Source of the DNA: JAVBOO01 sp031550435 | GTDB lineage: Bacteria; Bacillota; Clostridia; Lachnospirales; WRAX01 | Direction: 5' to 3' | DNA: 54,956 nt | NCBI GenBank assembly: GCA_031550435.1 | Contig: JAVBOO010000020.1 | Coordinates: forward strand, 1 to 54,956 | Shown: in pieces, positions 49,599 to 54,956 of the stretch | How the letters are laid out: each line of letters starts with the position of its first letter | Numbering within the stretch: the first letter of the stretch is position 1 | Position numbers and translations under genes: made by a program | Notes under the pieces: model-generated | Databases searched by the model: none | What the model was told of the DNA's origin: nothing | The model's input: the letters and a program-made list of their open reading frames with translations, nothing else

Positions 49599-50618
49599 CT
49601 AGAACTGTTTTAAGAATTTCACGTCGTTCTCAAATAACAGGCGCATATCCGTAATATTAAACTTTTGCATAGCGATTCTTTCCAGACCCATTCCGAACGC
49701 GAAACCTGTATATTCGTCCGGATCTATACCGCAGTTTCTGAGCACTTTCGGGTGTACCATGCCGCAGCCGAGCAGTTCTATATAACCGCTGTCCTTGCAT
49801 ACGCGGCAACCCTTGCCTTTACAGGCAAAGCATGAAACGTCAAGCTCGCCGCTCGGCTCCGTAAACGGGAAATGATGCGGACGGAATCTTGTTATAACGT
49901 CATCCCCAAACAGTTCCTTCGCGAAAATTTCCAGCGTGCCCTTCAAGTCCCCGAGTGTAATGTTTTTATCTATAACAAGCCCCTCAATCTGATGGAAAAC
50001 CGGCGAATGCGTGGCGTCTATCTCGTCGGAGCGAAAAACCTTGCCGGGAGCTATCATTCTAATCGGAAGCTTGCCTTCCTTCATAACCCTGACCTGGACG
50101 GGTGAGGTCTGAGTGCGGAGCACATAGCCGCCTTCTATATAAAATGTGTCCTGCTCGTCTCTGGCGGGATGGTTTTTGGGGATGTTCAGCGCCTCAAAGT
50201 TGTTGTACTCAGTCTCAACGTCCGGCCCCTCGTGGATCTCATAGCCCATGCCTATAAAAAGACGCTTCATGTCTTCCATGACTATAGTCATTGGGTGGTC
50301 ATGACCCTGTTCTCGCGTTTTGCCGGCAAGCGTCACATCAAGCCGCTCTTCGGCAAGCGTTTTTTCAAGTTCGGCTGCCAAAATGACTTTTTTTCGTTCG
50401 TCAAAGCTTTTTTCGGCAAAGTCTCTTACTTCATTCGCAAGCTGGCCCATAACGGGGCGTTCTTCAGCGCTGAGTGAACCCATAGCCTTAAGTATATTTG
50501 TGAGCTCTCCTTTTTTACCGAGTATGGAAACACGCAAGTCGTCCAGCGTCTTCAAATCGGCAATTTTTTCGAGATTTCCGCCCAGCTCGTTCTTAATTTT
50601 GTTCAGTGCGTCTCTCAT
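49599..50618 (-). CDS. pheS: Phenylalanyl-tRNA synthetase alpha subunit
   Basis: A 339-residue catalytic subunit. An N-terminal coiled coil (about residues 1-85) contacts tRNA. Class II motifs follow: the motif 1 region MGYEIHEGPDVETEYNNFEA, motif 2 with FRSDEIDATHSPVFHQIEG, and motif 3 GFAFGMGLERIAMQKF. A Cys-rich insert (CFACKGKGCRVCKDSGY) suits zinc binding and is common in this subunit. AGGAGGT lies before the ATG. The T-box leader and a terminator lie 80-300 bases upstream. Confidence 0.97.
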   Translation of the reverse strand: MRDALNKIKNELGGNLEKIADLKTLDDLRVSILGKKGELTNILKAMGSLSAEERPVMGQLANEVRDFAEKSFDERKKVILAAELEKTLAEERLDVTLAGKTREQGHDHPMTIVMEDMKRLFIGMGYEIHEGPDVETEYNNFEALNIPKNHPARDEQDTFYIEGGYVLRTQTSPVQVRVMKEGKLPIRMIAPGKVFRSDEIDATHSPVFHQIEGLVIDKNITLGDLKGTLEIFAKELFGDDVITRFRPHHFPFTEPSGELDVSCFACKGKGCRVCKDSGYIELLGCGMVHPKVLRNCGIDPDEYTGFAFGMGLERIAMQKFNITDMRLLFENDVKFLKQF

Positions 50619-50691
50619 TTTTTACCTCCTGATTTATAGTAAGTGCGGATTAAGTCGTACAGGTTGGCCGCATGTATTTACAATAGCAAAT

Positions 50692-50911
50692 AAAAAGAGC
50701 CTTCGTGTAAGGGACGAAGGCTCGCGGTACCACCCAACTTCCGCGACAAGCGCGGCACTCAACGGCTTAACGCGCCTAACGCATTTTCCTACTGAATGTT
50801 CAGAAAACGTACTCAGGCGTGAACTTCAACATACCGCAACCGGGCGTTTTCACCAAATGCCGCCCTCTCTGACGATTGCCTGTATACCTACTCTCGCCGT
50901 CAATGTAGTTA
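50692..50911 (-). promoter_or_regulatory. T-box riboswitch (tRNA-Phe) controlling pheST
   Basis: The conserved T-box GGGTGGTACCGCG is at 50745-50733 on the minus strand. A terminator hairpin follows: GAGCCTTCGT (50723-50714) with ACGAAGGCTC (50706-50697), then TTTTT. The stem I region carries GAGAGTAGGTATACAGG and, in the specifier loop, GAAGTTCACGCC; the specifier codon TTC (50823-50821) codes for Phe and is followed by A, as usual. Uncharged tRNA-Phe would stabilise the antiterminator and raise pheST expression. Confidence 0.95.
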
Positions 50912-50917
50912 AAAAGA

Positions 50918-50945
50918 ATTATATCACGCTGAAAATATTTGTCAA
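50918..50945 (-). promoter_or_regulatory. Promoter of the pheST T-box transcript
   Basis: On the minus strand TTGACA (50945-50940), 16 bases, TATAAT (50923-50918), with TGA just before the -10 (extended -10). Transcription would start at about 50911. Confidence 0.8.
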
Positions 50946-50981
50946 GGAGAGGAAAAAAGCTTGCGCTTATGCTAAAGTATA

Positions 50982-51192
50982 TATTACCGCGGAAGTTAAG
51001 TAAATGCTGATTTAATCGAACGGTTGCGCCCGCAAGGAACAACCGCAAGCATCCCGCTCCGCACAAAGGCCGTATAGCGGCTGTTTAGGACGCGCTTAGA
51101 TACGCCGCAGCGCTACCAGTGCGGCGCATCTGCGTCTAAGCCGGGGAACAATAAAATATAGCGTTTTCCTATGTTTTGTTGCCTAAGCAATA
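50982..51192 (+). repeat. Palindromic repeat family R1, long copy F
   Basis: 211 bases, the longest copy. Ends TATTACCGCGGAAGTTAA and TTGCCTAAGCAATA. It has extra material (GGTTGCGCCCGCAAGGAACAACC) and a hairpin GCTTAGA/TCTAAGC (51104-51110 with 51134-51140) enclosing GCCGC and GCGGC arms, then the CAATAAAATATAG/CTATGTTTTGTTG module. It lies between the pheST promoter and the alkyltransferase-like gene. Confidence 0.75.
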
Positions 51193-51249
51193 GTGTTTAA
51201 ACCAAAACCGTGCAGACTGCTCGCATAGCGCCTGTATTAAGGAGAAAAC

Positions 51250-51543
51250 GTGAAAGACGAACAATTTGCGAACGACGTATATTCTATAGTATCGGCAATA
51301 CCTTACGGAAAGGTGCTAAGCTACGGCATGATAGCCGCGATGCTTGGCAGACCGCAAAACGCAAGGCTTGTCGGCAAAATTATGTCATATGCCCCCAGGG
51401 ATTTGACGTCTCACAGAGTTGTTTCAAGCTCAGGCAGGACTGTTCCTTGCTGGGAAAGTCAAAGGGCTTTTCTCGAGGCCGAGGGGGTAACGTTCAAGGC
51501 AAACGGCCACGTTGACATGAAAAAACATTTATGGGTTTGGTAA
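51250..51543 (+). CDS. Alkyltransferase-like protein (MGMT homologue without catalytic Cys)
   Basis: A 97-residue protein covering only the DNA-binding/active-site domain of O6-alkylguanine-DNA alkyltransferase: VYSIVSAIPYGKVLSYGMIA, the helix-turn-helix ARLVGKIMSYAP, and the active-site region. Where active enzymes have PCHRV, this has TSHRV, so the acceptor Cys is replaced by Ser. Alkyltransferase-like proteins bind alkylated guanine and flag it for nucleotide excision repair. The start is GTG 51250, six bases after AGGAG. It has no evident operon partner. Confidence 0.88.
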   Translation: MKDEQFANDVYSIVSAIPYGKVLSYGMIAAMLGRPQNARLVGKIMSYAPRDLTSHRVVSSSGRTVPCWESQRAFLEAEGVTFKANGHVDMKKHLWVW

Positions 51544-51555
51544 AAACCAACCGCA

Positions 51556-51577
51556 TATTATTACTGCGGAAGTATTA
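51556..51577. repeat. Possible relic of repeat family R1
   Basis: TATTACTGCGGAAGTATTAC combines the left R1 end with a terminal TATTAC, as if the interior were lost. It lies just after the alkyltransferase-like stop. Confidence 0.35.
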
Positions 51578-51712
51578 CTATGACTTGCCGCCTGATTCCG
51601 GCAAAAACGCTTTGGACAAGGGTTTCGGGAGTTTTTTGAAACAACGGCTGCCGCGGTTCGCAGCGCAGCCTCCCAAACTCGGTTCTCCCGCCTTTAACTT
51701 TATTCACCATGT

Positions 51713-51741
51713 TTGACATTCCCGTATATTTATGTTAAAGT
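51713..51741 (+). promoter_or_regulatory. Sigma-A-like promoter in the gap before the pseudokinase gene
   Basis: TTGACA (51713-51718), 17 bases, TAAAGT (51736-51741). The transcript would run into the small reading frame at 51816 and possibly on to the pseudokinase and argS. Confidence 0.5.
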
Positions 51742-51815
51742 TCTCTAAATTCGAGCGCAAAAAAAGTCTGAACTTTCAGGGGGGATGAAGTCCAGACCGG
51801 AGGGGGGATATTAAG

Positions 51816-51887
51816 TTGTCCCTTATGCTCGGTGCTCACGGCGGTACAAAAGATCTTAGATTTAACTGCCGGAAGAAACCGCTGTAA
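51816..51887 (+). CDS. Possible 23-residue peptide with strong ribosome site
   Basis: TTG at 51816 opens a 23-codon frame: MSLMLGAHGGTK, then DLRFNCRKKPL and TAA. GGAGGGGGG (51799-51807) lies eight bases before it. Just upstream, GTCTGAACTTT can pair with GAAGTCCAGAC, leaving another GGGGGG run in the loop. A consensus-like promoter lies 75 bases upstream. The peptide is basic with one Cys; no family is recognised. A chance frame cannot be excluded. The rest of gap 51544-52081 shows one hairpin and nothing more. Confidence 0.35.
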   Translation: MSLMLGAHGGTKDLRFNCRKKPL

Positions 51888-51984
51888 GGTTACAACTTAA
51901 TAATTACCAATTTTAGAAATAATATACCGATATATGTTTAAAGAGCCAAAAAAATATTTTTGCGCGGAGAATAAAGTTTAAAAG

Positions 51985-52008
51985 GGCAAAACGAGCTTGT
52001 CGTTTGCC
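51985..52008 (+). repeat. Hairpin repeat family R5, copy 1
   Basis: GGCAAAACGA (51985-51994) pairs with TCGTTTGCC (52000-52008) with one bulged A, followed by GTTT. A longer relative lies at 54859-54892, sharing TTTAAA before it and TTTGCCGTTT. It could be a weak terminator. Confidence 0.45.
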
Positions 52009-52081
52009 GTTTCGGCTTTATTCACGGCAGGATTGCAGTCTGGTTGGTACGGGCTTTTGCGATTACTCACGGAGTGATAAA

Positions 52082-53032
52082 ATGTATCTCCCTCTTTCTA
52101 TTGACACAGTTCTGGGCAGTACGTACAAAATAAGCTCTCACATCAAACGTATAGCGTCGCATAATGTATATGACGGGCTGAATCTGGTAACGGGAAGCCG
52201 CGTTATAATAAACGAGTTTGTTCCCGATTACTGCCGGCGCGGCAAGGATTTGGCAATCTCCTGTGAAGATTCAATGGCGGATTCTTACAAGTCCGCACTC
52301 TGCGGTATCGAAAGCGATGCCGCGGTTATAAAAGTATGCGAGCTAAACGACAGGCTTTTGTTTGTGGACTGTATCCGCGATTTTAACACGGTATACCTTA
52401 TTTGCGATAACGAAAACAAGCCGCCGGTATACGATGTTACGGAGCTGACAAATTTCTCGTTTGAAAGGCTGTGCACGCTTTTTCTAAAATTTACTGATTT
52501 TGCCATCTCCGCAGGCGAAAAAGACGTAAGCGCATTTCCGTCGCTTGAAAACATCGGCGCGGCAAAAGATGATTTCAGGCTGTGTTATGTTTATGCACCC
52601 GAGCATGAACCTTCTGTCGTTATAAAATCTCTTTGCAACGCATTTTTCACCTATGCTTACGGCAAGAATTATAGTTTAAAGAATGCGCCTGCCACAAAGA
52701 AGCCCGACCACAAACTTGAAATATTCTCCGAAATGATTGTAAGCGGTATAGAATCAGGATATCCGGGCAATTTAGAGCAATTCAGAAACGAGTTCAAAGC
52801 GCTGTACAATGCGACCGCCCAAGGCGGAGCTGCCGTTTCAAAACGCGCAGGAATGATACTGTTTATTTCTGCCGTGATAACGGTAATCGTGCTCGCAGCC
52901 GGCATATTCATCGGAGCAAACGCACTAATCAGCTATGTTGCACCGAAGACGTCTTTGCCGACATTGACACCCGAACCCGTACCCAAACCCGTAAAAATAC
53001 TGTTTGATTACACTGAGGAAGTGAAACTATGA
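52082..53032 (+). CDS. Membrane-anchored kinase-like protein (predicted pseudokinase)
   Basis: A 316-residue protein. The first 65 residues resemble the start of bacterial Ser/Thr kinases: STYKISSHIKRIASHNVYDG, then LVTGSRVIINEFVPDYCRRG, where active kinases have VAIKEF; the Lys is replaced by Asn. No HRD or DFG motif is seen. The middle part is unrecognised. A membrane helix lies at about 260-285 (MILFISAVITVIVLAAGIFI), followed by a Pro/Thr-rich tail. The ATG at 52082 follows GGAGTG. The stop overlaps the argS start by four bases, so it is co-translated with argS, an unexpected partner. The kinase resemblance is inference. Confidence 0.6.
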   Translation: MYLPLSIDTVLGSTYKISSHIKRIASHNVYDGLNLVTGSRVIINEFVPDYCRRGKDLAISCEDSMADSYKSALCGIESDAAVIKVCELNDRLLFVDCIRDFNTVYLICDNENKPPVYDVTELTNFSFERLCTLFLKFTDFAISAGEKDVSAFPSLENIGAAKDDFRLCYVYAPEHEPSVVIKSLCNAFFTYAYGKNYSLKNAPATKKPDHKLEIFSEMIVSGIESGYPGNLEQFRNEFKALYNATAQGGAAVSKRAGMILFISAVITVIVLAAGIFIGANALISYVAPKTSLPTLTPEPVPKPVKILFDYTEEVKL

Positions 53033-54735
53033 TAGATTTCAAAATAAAAGTAGCGGAACTGATTTTTGAAAGCGTAAAAGATATGACGATAGAAGAAATC
53101 AGCTCGTCGCTTGAGGCTCCGCAAAATCCCAAGATGGGCGACTGCGCTTTCCCTTGTTTCAAGCTTTCAAAGCTCATGAAAAAGGCCCCGCAAGTCATAG
53201 CCGGTGAAATAAAACAACTGATAGACGGCAACCGCGGCGAATTTATAGACAAGATTGAAGCCGCCGGAGGGTATCTTAACTTTTTCTTCAACAAATCCTC
53301 GGCCGCCGAATCGGTGCTGAACGCCATACTGAGTGAAAAAGAAAACTACGGCAGATCTAAAGCCGGCGGCGGAAAATGCATCGTAATCGACTATTCTTCG
53401 CCAAACATCGCGAAACCGTTTCATGTCGGGCATTTATATACAACGTTTATCGGCGCGGCACTTTACAATATGTACGAATTCCTCGGATATAAGCCGTTCG
53501 GGATTAATTATCTCGGCGACTGGGGAACTCAGTTCGGAAAAATGCTTTACGCGTATAAACATTGGAGTTCGGAAGAGCTTGTCGATAAAGACGGTCTTGC
53601 CGAGCTTACAAGAGTTTATGTCAAATACTCCGCCGAAGCCGAAACTAACCCGGCTCTTGACAACGAGGCACGCCTTTGGCTCGTCAAAATGCAGGACGGC
53701 GATGAAGAAGCGCTGCGGCTTTGGAAGACATTCAGAGATTTGAGCCTCGAAGAATACAACAAGTGCTACAAACGCCTCGGAATATCGTTCGATTCATATA
53801 ACGGCGAAAGCTTTTACAATGATAAGATGGCTGCGGTTGTCGAAGAGCTGCACGCGAAGAATCTTCTCGTCGAAGATAACGGAGCTAAGATAGTCAGACT
53901 CGACGAGTATAAAATGCCGCCCTGTCTTATACTCAGAAGCGACGGAGGAACGCTCTATCCGACCCGCGACATAGCTTCGGCGATTTACAGATACAAAAAC
54001 TACAATTTCAGTAAAGCGCTTTATATAACCGATGCGAGACAAAGCCTTCATTTTGCGCAGTGGTTCAAGGTAGCGGGCCTCATGGGCTACCCGTTTGAAA
54101 GCGACCTTGTTCATATACCTTACGGTTACCTTATGCTTGAAGACGGAGCGATGTCAACGAGAAAAGGAAACTATGTGACAGCCGACACGGTTTTCAACGA
54201 AGCGGCTGCAAGGGTCAAGGCAGTTATTAACGAGAAAAACCCCGAGCTTGAGCATAAAGACGAGGTGGCCGAACAGGTCGGAATCGGAGCGGTCAAGTTC
54301 GTTATACTGTACAATTCCAGAATCAAGGATGTCGTATTCTCTCTCGACAAGATATTAAGCTTTGACGGCGAAACAGGGCCATATGTGCAGTACACACACG
54401 CAAGAGCCTCCGGTGTACTCGAAAAAGCAGGAAGAGATGATTTTGCAAACCCTGATTACTCGTTACTTTCTGACGACGACAGTTTAAGCATAGTAAAACT
54501 TTTGTCGCAGTTTACCGAGAAAGTCGAAGAAGCTGTTCAAAAGTACGAGCCTTATGTCGTAACAAGATATGTGACCGAGCTTGCGCAGGCTTACAACAAG
54601 TTCTACCACAATAACAAGATACTGCAAGCCGAACCCGGGCTGCGCAAAGCCAGACTCGCGCTGACATACGGAGTCAAAACCGTGACCGCATCCGCTCTCG
54701 CCCTCCTCGGAATCTCCGCGCCCGACAGAATGTGA
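53029..54735 (+). CDS. argS: Arginyl-tRNA synthetase
   Basis: A 568-residue class I synthetase that charges tRNA-Arg. It has the N-terminal ArgRS domain (about 1-100), the HIGH-type motif in SSPNIAKPFHVGHLYTTFIG (HVGH, about residue 130), GDWGTQFGKM, the KMSKS-equivalent MSTRKGN (about 380) and the C-terminal DALR anticodon domain with YVTELAQAYNKFYHNNKI and ALLGISAPDRM. The ATG overlaps the pseudokinase stop (ATGA). Length is normal. Confidence 0.96.
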   Translation: MIDFKIKVAELIFESVKDMTIEEISSSLEAPQNPKMGDCAFPCFKLSKLMKKAPQVIAGEIKQLIDGNRGEFIDKIEAAGGYLNFFFNKSSAAESVLNAILSEKENYGRSKAGGGKCIVIDYSSPNIAKPFHVGHLYTTFIGAALYNMYEFLGYKPFGINYLGDWGTQFGKMLYAYKHWSSEELVDKDGLAELTRVYVKYSAEAETNPALDNEARLWLVKMQDGDEEALRLWKTFRDLSLEEYNKCYKRLGISFDSYNGESFYNDKMAAVVEELHAKNLLVEDNGAKIVRLDEYKMPPCLILRSDGGTLYPTRDIASAIYRYKNYNFSKALYITDARQSLHFAQWFKVAGLMGYPFESDLVHIPYGYLMLEDGAMSTRKGNYVTADTVFNEAAARVKAVINEKNPELEHKDEVAEQVGIGAVKFVILYNSRIKDVVFSLDKILSFDGETGPYVQYTHARASGVLEKAGRDDFANPDYSLLSDDDSLSIVKLLSQFTEKVEEAVQKYEPYVVTRYVTELAQAYNKFYHNNKILQAEPGLRKARLALTYGVKTVTASALALLGISAPDRM

Positions 54736-54755
54736 TTGTATAGTCAGTTAAATTT

Positions 54756-54794
54756 AAAACCGTCCAAGCAAAGCTTGAGCGGTTTTGGATTTAA
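54756..54794 (+). terminator. Rho-independent terminator after argS
   Basis: AAAACCG (54756-54762) with CGGTTTT (54780-54786) and inner CAAGC with GCTTG form the stem, followed by GGATTT. It ends the argS transcript. Confidence 0.75.
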
Positions 54795-54858
54795 CGCCCG
54801 ACGTCCTACAGTCGTGTAAGACAGATATTTTCTTAAACGACTGTAATAAATAAAATTT

Positions 54859-54892
54859 AAACGGCAAAAAGAGCAAGCTCGTTTTGCCGTTT
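54859..54892. repeat. Hairpin repeat family R5, copy 2
   Basis: AAACGGCAAAA (54859-54869) and TTTTGCCGTTT (54882-54892) pair perfectly, with inner GAGC and GCTC. It resembles the hairpin at 51985-52008. The last 60 bases of the window show no gene. Confidence 0.55.
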
Positions 54893-54956
54893 AGCGTTAG
54901 AATGTATTATATGTTTCCTTTTTCGACAATTAATGCTATAACCACGAGCGCCACGT

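Overview
The window looks like chromosome from an anaerobic, spore-forming, probably motile Firmicute of the class Clostridia. Support comes from SleB/YpeB and SpoIIR (endospores), a large Gram-positive type SRP RNA upstream of dnaX-ybaB, a Phe T-box leader, RNase J with YlbF, an IreB-RuvX-DUF1292-MltG-TrmR-TrhP cluster resembling the Bacillus yrr region, a chemotaxis receptor behind a sigma-D-like promoter, and iron-sulfur-rich anaerobic redox enzymes. I see no rRNA, tRNA, CRISPR array, prophage or transposase gene. The genus cannot be told from the sequence.

Layout. 0.4-3.8 kb: a transhydrogenase alpha subunit without its partners, then a secreted cyclophilin and a CAP-domain protein. 3.9-6.5 kb: SRP RNA, dnaX, ybaB. 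6.6-13 kb: a BTAD regulator, a CapA-like protein, GAPDH, an Fe-S aldo/keto reductase and malic enzyme. 13.2-24.1 kb, minus strand: tRNA modification (TrhP, TrmR, MtaB), cell wall (MltG), RNA decay (RNase J, YlbF), a RuvX-DUF1292 fusion, IreB, cardiolipin synthase, thioredoxin reductase and a DUF6440 protein. 24.3-30.2 kb: a three-gene NuoE/NuoF/(NfnB-NuoG) flavin Fe-S complex. 30-38 kb: an accessory-looking mixture (oligopeptidase, Imm5-like immunity protein, phosphatase, EamA transporter, shortened RibF, small proteins, VOC protein). 38.3-42.4 kb: spore genes ypeB, sleB, spoIIR and a NodB deacetylase. 42.4-46.2 kb: FlgN-like protein, IspD and a poly-HAMP receptor. 46.4-55 kb: cupin, pheST under a T-box, an alkyltransferase-like protein, a membrane pseudokinase and argS.

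The most unusual points are the redox complex and the many short palindromic repeats. One repeat family (ends TATTACCGCGGAAGT and, inverted, TATTACTTCGGC) occurs in six copies. It encodes the identical C-terminal tail YYFGNKI-stop of two unrelated proteins and sits on the stop codons of two more genes. Other hairpin families lie at further gene ends. Additional points are a RuvX-DUF1292 fusion, a RibF that seems to have kept only its kinase half, a catalytic-Cys-less MGMT homologue, a pseudokinase coupled to argS and several small ORFs.
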